NCBI GenBank assembly: GCA_016165875.1
Contig: JABBOT010000002.1
Location: 29,650,265 to 29,714,264 of the forward strand
DNA: 64,000 nt
Reading direction: 5' to 3'
Source of the DNA: Acanthopleura granulata
Lineage: Eukaryota; Mollusca; Polyplacophora; Chitonida; Chitonidae
Shown here: piece by piece, positions 13,311-25,000 of the stretch
Position numbering within the stretch: position 1 is the first letter of the stretch
How the letters are laid out: each line of letters opens with the position of its first letter
Notes under the pieces: generated by a model
Seen by the model: only the letters and a program-made list of their open reading frames with translations
The model's database searches: none
What the model was told of the DNA's origin: nothing
Made by a program: the position numbers and the translations under genes

Positions 13311-13758
13311 GATGTAAATTCATGATACTAGGTGGTAGGCCAGATATTGTTGGTGAAAGTTGAATAGCAAGAGACAGAAGAAATCGATTTCTTTCTCAAT
13401 GGTAAAGTAATTCCTATAACAGAAAAAAAAAAACTTTTAAGCAGAAATCAGCCGAAGAAAGAAATGACACGACTTGGATTTGAACTCTAATTTGAAGAAC
13501 AACACGCGTGTACTACAATATATGTCCGATTTCTAAATACAGAGGGACTGTTATAAATGAATACATCCATCAAAGCCTGATTTACTTCTCGGGTGCCATT
13601 ACTTTTTATTGAATGGTTAATTTGAGGCACATCAGCTTCATATAAAGGCGGGTTTTTTGTGAAGATATGCCGGGTGAGCACTGGCAGGGTCACGTGACTA
13701 AACCTAGCCGGCACACTTCATTCGGACGTCGGTGCGACACAGTCAAGCAGCGGCGAAG

Positions 13759-16700
13759 ATGGCGAGTGGTATTACAGTGATGACAAGAGGGTTGAAGACC
13801 TCAGCAATTCGCAGTGGCGCCGTCAAACATCTAACTGTCATTGGGAGTGGACTGATGGGGGCTGGTATTGCTCAGGTACTCAAAAAAATACATTAGGTAA
13901 AAAATAAAAAGAAGCAGTGAACTCAAGGTTCATGCCGGGCAATATCGAATGCCGAGTCAACCGACAGCTCAATAGACAACAACAAGGGATAGGGTGCAGG
14001 GCTGAGAAGAGCTTCTTTCTACAGCTACGTAATCGCTTGCAGAAGTAGGGCATATGCATTGATATCTCTCGTAACCTGCTGTTATTTCCATAGTTTGTTA
14101 CTAGGCCTATCTTCTGCTAGACTTAAGGTACAAAGTTCACTATACAGTGTTCATCAAGGCTCTGCAGAGTTATCTCACCTTGATTCCGATTTCAATACGA
14201 CTGCACTGGATACTACTTTATTTTAGCTGGCTGTGGAATAAACTTGGGATCTGGCCTTGTACAGGGACACTCAACAGTGATATAAAGCAACCTGTGAATG
14301 GTTGTGAGTTTCCCCCAGGCTCTTGCTGGTTTCGCCACAACATAATACTGGCTACCTTCACGTTAAGGAAAAATTCTTTAGTTCGACAAAAAACACCAAT
14401 GAAATAAATAAAGAAATAGAGGACCTCTGTGGCTAAGGGAGTTAGCGCGCCATTGCAGTGTAATGATCCAGGTGCCTTTCACAGATGCGATTGCTGTGAG
14501 TTCAATTCCAGACCATGCTGGCTTCCTCTTCGGCTGTACATGGGAAGGTGCGCCAGCAACCTGCGGATGATCGTGGGTTCCAGCTGGGCTCTGTCCGGTT
14601 ACTTCCCAACATAATACTGGCTACCTTCACATTAGGGAAAAATTCTTGAGTATGGCAGAAAACACCTATGAAATAAGTCAATAAATAAACTTAAGCTATA
14701 TTCTTGTTTAGATGTTGACATATCAACATGAAGATTTATTATATATAGTTTGTCTACACAGAAGTGGTGGATCACACTAGTCCATGTAGATGGACTCCGT
14801 CGTATTATTTTAAGCTTCTGACATTCACCTTAACTCTAAAACTAGTGTTATAATGAAAATCAAAAATTTAAAATAAAGTCCCTCTTGATGGACTAGAATC
14901 ATACCAAAGACTTGCAAAGTATTATTAGCCATGTAAAGTGCAACCTTTGCGATTGAACGTTGAGACTACTGAGAGCATGTCTGAAATATTAGTCCGTTTG
15001 TGTACATTTATGTACATGTATATAGTGAATGTGTGCCCTTATTGCTGTGGCATTTATGAAAGAACATGAAAAATATTATGAAGTTTCCGTTTGTTCAGGT
15101 GGCAGCCCAGACTGGCCACAAGGTGACCATGGTGGACATGTCTCAGGATATTGTGGAGAAAGCAAAAGGTAATATCCAGAAGAGTCTTCAGCGGGTGGCG
15201 AAGAAGAAGTTTGAAGATGATTCAGTAAGTGTCTGTCAAGGGGGAATCCTGGTGATGCATATATGTATTACTCCTTTGCTGAACCCAGGGAAGTAGTAGA
15301 AACTTGGCTAATTAACTTATTATTACTTTATAAGTGTTGTACTTTAATACACTAAATTTATTATATCATTGTCTAATTAATGTGAATTTGTTTTCCTTAA
15401 GCTTTTTGTTTGTAGATTTTTTTTTGACAAGATGTATGGAAGAATAAGGTATTGTATGTATGTAAAGTAGGCCTATATTAAATTGTAACGACATTGTTTT
15501 TCCTCTTGTCCACAGTCCAGAGCGACTTTTGTAACAGAAACCCTGGAGAGACTGAGTACAGACACAGATGCTGTCAAGGCTGTTGCAAACTCTGACCTGG
15601 TGATAGAAGCCATAGTGGAGAATATTGAGGTCAAGAGGAAACTGTTCAGTTCCCTGGACAAAGCCGCACGTGCGTGAGTGGTCTCAGATGAGTAGTTTGC
15701 GTTACAACTTGCAGGGTCAAATCTAGAAAGAAATTGAAGGCTGTGATTCTAGACTTCAAAGGTGACATCATAACTGTGTATAAAGAAATTTTATGAAAAG
15801 CAAAAATGCAAATCTGTGAATGGAAGAAATGTTTTATTTCTAAACAATTTAATTGGTAAGTAAGCTAAACATTTTGTTGGTAAACCATTTTTTTATTTAT
15901 GTTACTTGTTAGTTTTAATACAGCTTGATTACTTTGGGTGCCAAATGGTGTGAGAAGCCACTTGTTTTGCGGAATTACAATGGATTGAAACATGGCCCTG
16001 ATGTGTGTTAGCAATGAATGGAATTCAGCTCTTTCAAAATGATCTGAAGAACATATAGATGTAACCATGATGGAACTCATGAATGACATAAATTAAAAAA
16101 CCTTTTCACATTTTACTCTGGTTTGTTTAGTGTTTTACAGCAAAAGGGCCCATATATTCTGCTATGCCTGTCATTGTTATGCATCCTTTTGTAAACATGG
16201 TTTCAGCCACACAATATTCACCAGCAACACGTCCTCTTTGCCCATTGGGGAGATAGCAGTAGCCACAGAGAGGAAGGACAGATTTGGGGGGTTACATTTC
16301 TTTAACCCTGTTCCAGTCATGAAGCTCTTGGAGGTGAGAGGCTGCTGTTTATTCTTGTATTTTTGTTCCAGTAAGTTATTTAAGAATGTGCAATTATCAA
16401 TCTGCTTCAAATCAATGAGGATATGTCCACCAAATTGTTACCTGTGATATTTTGAATCGCAGCTGTTGTTTCTTCACTGTTACATTTTGCATACCATTGT
16501 CATACGCTATAGGTGATGCTTCACATGAATATGAAACATTGTCCAATCAAATCGCTTGATGACACTTGAACACAAAGGAAATTTAAGATTTAAGATTAAG
16601 GTATGTGGTGTAATTATACACTAGTACCAGTATCAACTTGGTATCTTTCAATGCATTAGTGTGATATGTCCTGTAGATGTTATATCTGTCACATCACTGA

Positions 16701-19204
16701 CCTTTAAAACTTATTGGGAAGTTGTGTACAGCACAACTCAAGTGTTGATCTTGTATTGTGTTACAGGTCATCCGGATACCAGAGACAAGTGAAGAAACAT
16801 TCAATACATTATTAGAGTTTGGCAAAAATCTGGGCAAGGCAACAGTTAACTGCAAAGTAAGTTAAATTACATGTACAGAAATCTGTAAATAATCTTTCGT
16901 TGAGGAGTCTTTGTTGAACGTAGGATTGCAACTTGAAAGGATTTTACTAGTATCTTTCAAGATGCTTAAAAATGGAAGGTTATCATCAACAGGTGAAGTA
17001 AGGCTGTAAGCCGAGCAAAACACAGCAATGATTCTAAATATCTTGTGCCACCCTTCCAAACAGAGTATCAAATATAAGAATCTGCAAATACAAAGACTGA
17101 AGATTACAATTTGGCTGTTGTAAATTTGCATGTTTGTTTCATTCAAGAAAATGGCAATTGTTTCAGGGTTGTCCTGGACAAAATTTTATGTCACTTTGGT
17201 AATTTTTGAACATACATGAGATGGAGACATCCTTTATTTGTTTAGAGTTTTTGCTGGTACATGTATTGCTGGTACACGTATTGCTGGTACACGTATTGCT
17301 GGTACACGTATTGCTGGTACACGTATTGCTGGTACATGTATTGCTGGTACATGTATTGCTGGTACATGTATTGCTGGTACACGTATTGCTGGTACACGTA
17401 TTGCTGGTACATCTATTGCTGGTACATGTATTGCTGGTACATGTATTGCTTCCAGGACACTCCTGGCTTCATCGTGAACCGACTGCTGGTCCCATACATG
17501 ATGGAGGCTGTCAGAATGGTGGACAGGGGTAAGTTAATCACAGGTCTTCATGAATCGTCGATTGTCCCAGTTCCTACCGAATGAAAGGGGTTTGAAGCTA
17601 GGTCTTAATTTGCCTAAGGTTTTCTAGTGTCATTAGGCCTAATTTAATTCATGGAAGGCATTTTAAGGTTCAGTGCAATTCGATAATGAGAGCATATTAT
17701 TTAAGCTCCATTTGGTTTGAACTTGAGTGTGAATAAATTTTAGCCACTTTGCAAAGAGTAATACACCACTTAGGGGCACTTACATGTTAATACATCACAT
17801 TTAATGTGTACAAAGCCGTCATTCTAATGATTTCTATCACATGTTCAAGTCCAGCTCATGCTGGCTTCCACTCTGGCCATACGTGGCAAGGTCTGCCAGT
17901 AACCTGCGGATGGTCGTGGGTTTCCCTCGGGCTCTGTTCAGTTTCCTCCCACCATAATGCTGGCCGCCGTCGTATAAGCGAAATATTCTTGAGTACGGCG
18001 TAAAACACCAGTCAAATAAATAAAATGAATAAATCTGTCCCATACACATATGACATATAACAATGCTGCTGCCTGCATGACATGATCGTGGTACAGAAGA
18101 GTGCTAAAATCCTCAGGATGGGATGTTTTCAGACCAGGTAGCTAAAATATTTTTCCACTGCCCTTGGCCAGTGAGGTTCAGTGCTTAAATTCAACCTGGG
18201 AATTTAAATAGAAAAGTTTGTTAGGTATTGGTAATATGATGTTGGGTTTCTCCAGGGTCTGGCTGGTGTTCTCCTATATCCTGGACTGTGGTTATGGAAA
18301 TGAAATATTCTAAAATACTGGTGTACTCTCCCTGGCTGAGTGGTTTAGCTTGCTAGCGCACAGTGACTCAGGGAACCTCTCACGAATGCAGTCACTGTGG
18401 GTTGAAGTCCAGCTCTTGTTGGCTTCCTCTGCCAGCAAACTGTGGTGGTCGTGGGTTCCCCCAGGCTGTGCCCAGTGTCCTTCCACCATAATACTGGCTG
18501 CTCTCCTATAAGTGAAATGGTCTTGAATATGACAAAACACCAATAAGTAAATAAATAAATACCAATATGGCATAAACAAAATCGCATTCAAACAAACAAA
18601 TACTGTTTCCATGTCAGCCACTGCCAGACAAAATAAAGGTGTCTGATGTGTGTGTTTACCCCTCAGGTGATGCTAGTGCGAAGGATGTGGATACAGCCAT
18701 GAAGTTAGGAGCAGGCTACCCCATGGGGCCAATAGAACTCAGCGACTATGTTGGCTTAGATACCTGTAAATTTATTATTGATGGTAAGGCTATCAGTCTA
18801 TACATTTATTTCACTTCAGATTTCATGATAAATGAGGATATGTATTATTTGAGATACGGGGAAATTCAGAGGATGTACCTACTGGTTAAAGCTAGCATCA
18901 GGTTACTCAGTGTAACATGGAAACTTGGTTCCGAGAAATGGTATCACTTTGGGGTAAATTATATATTTGTAGACAATACTGTATTTGGTTGAGAAATGAA
19001 AAAGCCTTTAGTCCCAAGAGAAATAAAATGTTAAACCTTCTAATGATGGTGTGTACATTTCATTGTTTCTTGTTATTGATAGGCTGGCACAAGAAGTATC
19101 CTGACAACCCACTGTTTGAGCCAAGTCCGTTGCTTGACAGACTGGTGGAAGGAGGCAAGTTTGGAATGAAGAGCGGAGAAGGCTTTTACAAATATGAAAA
19201 ATAG
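13759..19204 (+). CDS. HADH: Mitochondrial hydroxyacyl-coenzyme A dehydrogenase
   Basis: Eight exons: 13759-13875, 15099-15224, 15516-15673, 16207-16333, 16767-16856, 17456-17528, 18667-18783 and 19083-19204 (stop TAG). All are GT-AG and in phase, giving 309 residues against about 314 in human. ATG 13759 is the first in-frame start; the first 25 residues are basic and Ser/Thr-rich without acids, as in a mitochondrial presequence. The NAD-binding glycine motif [13 protein letters not shown] is at 27-39, with D52 ending the second strand. SNTSS is at 140-144. The catalytic pair is H164 ([10 protein letters not shown]) and E176, with the family spacing of 12. VNRLLVPYM and [10 protein letters not shown] mark the C-terminal dimer domain. 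The enzyme oxidises medium/short-chain L-3-hydroxyacyl-CoA in beta-oxidation. Intron 5 ends in a 15-bp minisatellite that abuts the exon-6 acceptor; introns 1 and 6 carry SINEs. Confidence 0.98.
14290..14417 (+). mobile_element. Truncated SINE copy
   Basis: Only the 3' part of the element remains: GTGAGTTTCCCCCAGGCTCT, CATAATACTGGCTACC, a diverged GAAAAATTCTTTAG segment and the ACACCAATGAAATAAATAAA tail. It lies directly upstream of a longer copy in HADH intron 1, and both share the unusual variant CATAATACTGGCTACCTTCA, so they may be related by local duplication. Confidence 0.7.
14421..14690 (+). mobile_element. tRNA-derived SINE, near full length
   Basis: The head GGACCTCTGTGGCTAAGGGA and GTTAGCGCGC corresponds to a tRNA A box; GTGAGTTCAATTCCAGACC corresponds to a B box. 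The conserved body (GGGAAGGTGCGCCAGCAACC, CATAATACTGGC) and the ATAAATAAA tail follow. It sits in HADH intron 1. Confidence 0.85.
17251..17445 (+). repeat. 15-bp minisatellite, 13 units, abutting the HADH exon-6 acceptor
   Basis: Thirteen head-to-tail units of TTGCTGGTACAYGTA (one with ATCTA) run without interruption to 17445. The next ten bases, TTGCTTCCAG, end the intron and share the TTGCT start of the unit. Because 15 is divisible by 3 and the unit lacks stops, all three plus frames stay open; these are not genes. The array replaces the normal polypyrimidine-rich stretch just before the acceptor. Confidence 0.97.
17845..18027 (+). mobile_element. 5'-truncated SINE in HADH intron 6
   Basis: Starts at the B-box region (TTCAAGTCCAGCTCATGC) and retains the full body: GGCAAGGTCTGCCAGTAACC, CACCATAATGCTGGCCGC, ATATTCTTGAGTACGGCG and the tail CACCAGTCAAATAAATAAA. 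Low divergence from the other copies indicates a fairly young insertion. Confidence 0.85.
18325..18572 (+). mobile_element. Near full-length SINE in HADH intron 6
   Basis: The head CCCTGGCTGAGTGGTTTAGC matches the tRNA-like A box, and GGGTTGAAGTCCAGC matches the B box. Part of the central body is shortened (CTCTGCCAGCAAACTG). The tail ends AAACACCAATAAGTAAATAA. Confidence 0.8.
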
Positions 19205-19886
19205 AGCTGTGACTTGTGCTAATTATCATCATCAGCTGTGTTATTCCAGACCAAATGTGCCATAATATTGTGTACTGTTATAACATAAAAAATACCATGT
19301 ACATGTTAAACAATGAAATGTCTGCTAGGATGTACTGACAAAATTATGTGTTATGAAAAAAAAAAAAAAAATGAAGGAAAAATATATTACAAATGAATGA
19401 GTTTCATGTACAAGGTGTTTGGATTTGTTATCGCTCTTAAGAACTTGAATGTAATTTCAGTTGCATGTTGGAGCAGGTTGTGATGAGTGGTTAAGGTGCT
19501 TGTGTATAATTAACAGGGCACAGGCTCTGACTTGGCCTTGTGTTGGCAATTTGTAGGTTCCCCAACTCTGTGCAGCCTTACTGAAAATTAGCAGTCGACC
19601 ACCCTAATGTAGGCACTTAATAAAGACAACTTGTCTTCTAGCAAGATGGTCAAGTTATCTATATGTCACAGGTGGAATGGCTTGTCAGTAACTTGACAAA
19701 GTTTGGTGGTTTACCCTGGACACTCCGGTTTCCTTCACTTCTACAGGTGACAAATTCTTGAGTATGGCATACAGATTAATTATATTTAATGTGCATAGTC
19801 ATTTACTAACTTTTACAGCTTCCTAACAAACCTTACACTGCAAGGCACAGAAAAAGGACACAAAACTTGCGGTTAAAAGCATTTCC

Positions 19887-20143
19887 GAGGGCGGGCTGAG
19901 GGGTTTAATGTTCTAGCGCAGTGCAATGACCCAGGAGCCTCTGACTAATGTGGTTGCAGTGAGTTCAAGATCAGCTCACGATGGCTTCCTCTCCAGCCAT
20001 ATGTGGGAGGGTCTGACAGCAACCTGCACAGTCATGGGTTTCCTCTGTGCCGGGCTCGGTTTCCTTCCATAATGCTGGCCGCCGTTGTGTACGTGAAATA
20101 TTCTTGAGTATGGCACAAAACACCAATCAAATAAATAAAATTT
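19887..20143 (+). mobile_element. Near full-length SINE
   Basis: Head GGGCGGGCTGAGGGGTTTAA and TTCTAGCGCAGTGCAATGAC, B box GTGAGTTCAAGATCAGC, body GGGAGGGTCTGACAGCAACC and CATAATGCTGGCCGCCG, tail CACCAATCAAATAAATAAA. It lies downstream of HADH. Confidence 0.85.
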
Positions 20144-20417
20144 CCACATGCACTTCTCATGCAACATTATTTTACTTTTAAAATGAGAGAGGTTCAAGCT
20201 AGTTTGAACAACTTTGTACCTCCTTGGCTTGGCCATAGTGTAAGGGGATACCTATTGAAGCCAGGTGTTGCTACAGGTATAAGCCAGACACATGGAGCTG
20301 TTTGGAGGTGTGCATCATTGCACATGAGCAGAGCGGGTCATACCTGGACAAACAAAAGCACATGGTCATCTGTACAACTTTACCGACAGCACAGGATCCT
20401 GCTGAGTTCTAATTTTT

Positions 20418-21255
20418 AGCTCTACTGGTCGAAGGCCACAAGAAGTTACGTATTAGAAAATCTTACAGCGTACGTACGTACGTCTGGCATCTGTTAACAT
20501 TTTCTTCAAAACGCTACTCCAACAGTTTTTTTGTCCAATTTCAACGAAACTTGGGTAAAGTGTAGACTACTTCAGGATACAAAATTCATAGCATCCATTA
20601 TCCATTTCGATGATCTGTTGTCTGTCCGTCTATTCAGAATGTGAACATTTTCAAAACGCTACTACTTCTACAGTTTTTGTTTGATTTCAATCAAACTTGC
20701 TTGAAGTGTACTCTACAGCAAGATATAAAATTTATAGTATCAATTTTCCATTTTGATGATTGGTTGTCTGTCCATCTGTCCGTTCATCCACCACGTCCAC
20801 ATTTCTTTCAAAATGCTACTACTCCTTCAGTTTTTGTATGATTTCAATGAAACTTGTTCGAGTGTAGACTAAAGCAAGATACATAATTCATAGTAACGAT
20901 TTTCAATGATTGGTTGTCTGTCGTTTATCCGCCATGTTAACATTTCCTCCAAAACCTTACCCCTACAGGTTTTGTCTGATTTCAATGAAAACTGGTTGAA
21001 GTGTAGACTACATCTGTAGACTACATCAAGATACATAAACTAAAGTATCGATTTTCCATTTCGATGATAGGTTGTCCATCTGTCTCTTCATACAGCACAT
21101 ATTAACATTTCTTTCAAAATGCTAATAATTACTGTTAGAGTTTTTAACAAAATGTCAACAAAATTTTGTACAAGTGAACAAGATAGATATTTTGAAGTAT
21201 AAATACATAATCATGTAATCAACTTTGTGATCATTTTGTCCCAACCAGTAGAGCT
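20418..21255. mobile_element. Element with 12-bp terminal inverted repeats and about five internal ~150-bp tandem units
   Basis: The left end reads AGCTCTACTGGTC (20418) and the right end reads ACCAGTAGAGCT (21244-21255), perfect reverse complements over 12 bases. Inside, five diverged units repeat with markers CAAAACGCTAC (about 20505, 20654, 20809, 20951, 21113), GATTTCAATGAAACTTG, GTGTAGACTAC and GATTGGTTGTCTGTC. A GTACGTACGTACGT run is near 20470. A fragment of the same end lies at about 34270-34310. No transposase is encoded, so it looks like a non-autonomous element or a satellite-like repeat. Confidence 0.7.
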
Positions 21256-22017
21256 ACTGTCTCATCAGTGACTCTGGTTTATGTATATTTTACTAAGTTT
21301 TTGACTTGAAACTGCCCTACAGCCCATGTAAAGTTTCAGGTGTCACTAAGGCTTGCATAAACTGCCTGAAATGGGCTGGATTGTGTGTCTGCAGAAGGTT
21401 ACAAGGCTTTAACACAGCCACATGGATTAAAATTGTTTGTTCCACAGTGTAGAAACTCTGTCATGCACTTTCAAAAAAACAGCTATCTGGATTGTTGTGT
21501 GACTGCAAGGACTGTTTGGTGTTTTGGGCATGGCATCCAAATACTTCTGCCTTGAGACAAGCCTACTGCAAGGACACTGTGAAACAAGGTGGCAAAGTGG
21601 TTGAAGATGTCCTCTCGTGTCCTTGTGACCTTGCATGAAGTTCATCGGTGTTCACTTCCCTTGCACCAATATGACAGAATGGAGTTTTTGCTAGCAACCC
21701 GTCAAACTTCATTAGTTATGTTAGTTTACTTCACCCATTAAACTGGCCCAGAAACAAACAATTCTGAGCATAGTGTGAAACAGTCACATTATAAATAAAT
21801 GTGCAGGGAAGAAACCCACCATAACAAACCTCCAGGCAATAAAGCCTTGACCTGTCCAGAAGGAAAAGTAGCCAAGGCTACAGTTCTTCAGGCCTCATGG
21901 CATTTTAATGCCATACCTCAACATGGAAGTATATCACAAGACACAACTAACAACACACTTATTTCAATATACAGGTAGTGAAGTCTTACAACAATGTTTG
22001 TTAACAATCTGAATATT

Positions 22018-25000
22018 TCAGCCTGGTCTGTTTTTGTTTTTCTTCTTTTCCAGCTGCCCTAAAACTCGATAAATCTCTTTTTTGACTTCTTTCTGTTTCT
22101 GCATCTTGTTTTTCTCAATCCTCTCTGTCTCCTTCTGATGTTTAGCAGCCCGATCTCTCATGGCCACTCTCGTCTTCTTGGATTTGTGTTCATGTAATGT
22201 CTTCAGCATCTGCATCATTTTAGCCATCTAGCAAAGGGGATAAGAAAAATATCCACATCATTATACATACTGATACACATCTTAAATGTTCACATGTAAG
22301 ATTAACCTTGAACGTGGGAAGGTCCGCCAGCGACTTGCAGATGGTCGTGGATTTCCCCCGGACTCTGTCCAGTGTCCTCCCACCATAATGCTGGCTGCTG
22401 TGGTGTAAGCGAAATATTCTTGAGTACGGCTTAAAACGCCAATCAAGTTTATCAGTTTAGGGACCTCTAATTTTGAATGCATGAAATCTCATTAAAATCT
22501 CATCCAGCCACTGTTTGATATGAAATTACTATTTCTCAGCTAATCAGATACAATAACTAGCAGAAAGGAAATTGATGTATTGCTTGTACTTTATGCATAT
22601 AGTTGCTTTCAGGGTGAGGGTCTTATTGGCTTTCTCATGACTACCATAATGCTGACGGCCATTGTATATTAGTGAAATATTCTTGAGTACTGCATAAAAC
22701 ACCAACCAAACAAATAAATAAATAAATACAACACTGACTCGGGATGTTCCCAATACCATTATATTACCATTAATGTGGAGCCTCTGTAGAGTGATTCCAT
22801 AAGTGCACTTACCTTGACTTCTCTTGGCTCACGGATTACACTAACCCGCTTGAATGGCTCAGATTTCTTGGCCTGAACCTCTTTAGGAGTGAAAGTAAAT
22901 GGCAGGTTCTTCTGCAGATCTTTGGGCACGACCAGGGCTGTGGGGGCACGGCTGACCCTTGTGACAGGCTGCAACAGCAATATTACATGACAGGAGAGGA
23001 ATTCTACTTAAGCAAGGTAAATAGCTAGAGAGTAATCGGATAATGTAAGGACAGCAAGTCTGTTCAGTACATCCTTATCTTCAGTCAGGAATACATCTTA
23101 CACCTTAAAATGGATCACAAATTGAAATCGTCCATCCATGTATGATGGCTGGATGATGTTGTCATTTTTGAACACTGGGTGATTTAAACGAGTGGTACTT
23201 TAATAATTATTCGATGTCTATGGTTCACCTAATGGCTGCACCAGGTCTCTATTTACAGTATCCACTACCAGGCATAGGATGCAAACACAGGATGTGGCAG
23301 TTCCGTCATTTGCATGTAACATTCCGTCCTTAGCCTATGCCGGGCACCTTAATAAAACATACTTTTTCATGCATTTGATGATAAACATTGACACGATAAT
23401 ACTGTAACCTAAAAAAACTATAGTGAAAATGATCCCTGACACACATTAAATGTTACACAGAGGATAACACAGTCACAAGATACCTTATAGAGCGAGTCCT
23501 TGTTGAGGGGTCCCTGCAGGCCTTTCTCGCGGCGGAGCTGCCCAACGGTCTTCATGCCCGTCCAGGCGGCCTTCTCTGCCCGGGGCAACAGCAGGGTGGT
23601 CACCGGGTTATAGAGTTGTGGCACCACCACCGTAAACCAGGTTCTCACAAACACAATGTCTGTAATAGACACAAATCTTTGAAATTAATATGCCAGATCT
23701 AAGTCCATTTGTGTTACTGGATATTGTAAGATCTTTCTGTATCAAGACACAGGTTGTCATAAACATGGTGTTTGAAAAACACACATTCCTACGTCACACA
23801 ACAAGCTTGCATTTAATTGTTCAAAAATTCATGACATTTGTAGAGCTTTGTGTAAAACAGACAGAAACACCTTTGTCTTGGTGTTTGTTGCGGTAACCCA
23901 ATACTGCTGAACCATGTTTCATACCTTTGACTCCATACAAGGTTCAACAGTATCTGGTTACCCTAAAATAAAATCTGTCAGCACCATTTATTGGTTGGCT
24001 GTTTGATAATCAAATAACACAATGCACCGTTACACATCATTCATACTGAAGGAATTTCAATGAAAGCAAGCGAAATTAGTTTGGAAGGAGCATTTCTTTC
24101 CCAGTTTATCTCACCACAATGTGGCTGAAACATTGCTGATGTGGTGTTCATTCCCAGTTTATGTGTTAATGATAGGATAGTTAAACTGCATACATGGGAA
24201 ATCACCCTAACTGGTGTGTTCCTTGGTTTATTTATATGCACTACATGTATTATAAAGTAACAGAATACATCATAAACATGTTGTCAAACTAACCACAAAA
24301 ATTTCAGGTTGATTTTAGTCAATATCTCTGCCTTGCTCACTGTGTTACTAATGGTCAGTAATTGTAAAATATTCAGAGAGCTTATGAGCCCAAATTCTTC
24401 AGCCTGTCCGTCCTAAAATTAACTTGATTCTAAACCAAAATTTGGAGCTTAGAAATTTTCTTCTCATTAATTTTTCTCTATGGACAAGGATGTGCTCTCA
24501 CAATATGTCATATTATCACAAAACAAATAAATTATAGGTAAGTAGTAATTATATTAAGAATGATATCACACATATCAGGAGGGGCCTCCGTGGCTCAGTC
24601 GGTTAGCGCTCTATCGCAGCACAATGACCTGAAGCCTCCCACCAATGCTGTCGCTGTGAGTTCAAGACCAGCTCATGCTCGCTTCCTCTCTGGCCTTACT
24701 TGGGAAGGTCTGCCAGCAACTTGCAGCTGGTTGTGGGTTTCCTCCGGGCTCTACCCGGTTTCCTCCCACTATAATGCTGGCCGCAGTCGTACAAGTGAAA
24801 TATTCTTGAGTACGGTGTAAGACACCAATCAAATAAATAAATAAATAAATAAATAAATAAATACATATCAGGAGTTAGTACAGGACCTACCACTCATCAA
24901 TATTTTATCCTCAAATGTGGCTCTGAAAGCACCCTCTGGTGTAGACAAGGCTTTCTTTATCTGTCCTCTGATACCACTCACTGTGCGTATGCTAGCTCCT

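Larger units (their letters stand above)
7701..13758. other. PRPSAP 3' UTR and intergenic DNA before HADH
   Basis: No exon with recognisable protein similarity is seen on either strand. The PRPSAP 3' UTR should occupy the left part; AATAAA hexamers occur near 8279 and 9542, but the true cleavage site cannot be chosen from sequence. Degraded SINE tails occur at about 8361-8388 (- orientation) and 13185-13310 (+). A C-rich tract lies at 11245-11273. The rest is AT-rich unique sequence. Confidence 0.7.
19205..22017. other. Convergent intergenic region between HADH and BMS1
   Basis: Holds the 3' UTRs of two converging genes, a 15-base A-run near 19358, a SINE at 19887-20143, an inverted-repeat-bounded element at 20418-21255, and a degraded tRNA/SINE-like stretch at about 19480-19770 (GAGTGGTTAAGGTGCTTG and GGTTTACCCTGGACACTCC). 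No coding exon recognised. Confidence 0.7.

Noticed and set aside
17206..17584. Three overlapping plus-strand frames of 79-108 codons
   Set aside because: They are produced by the stop-free 15-bp minisatellite; only 17456-17528 is coding, as HADH exon 6.
24581..24700. tRNA gene suggested by A- and B-box-like words
   Set aside because: The head of the SINE; no complete cloverleaf, and the same sequence recurs with a common SINE body and tail.
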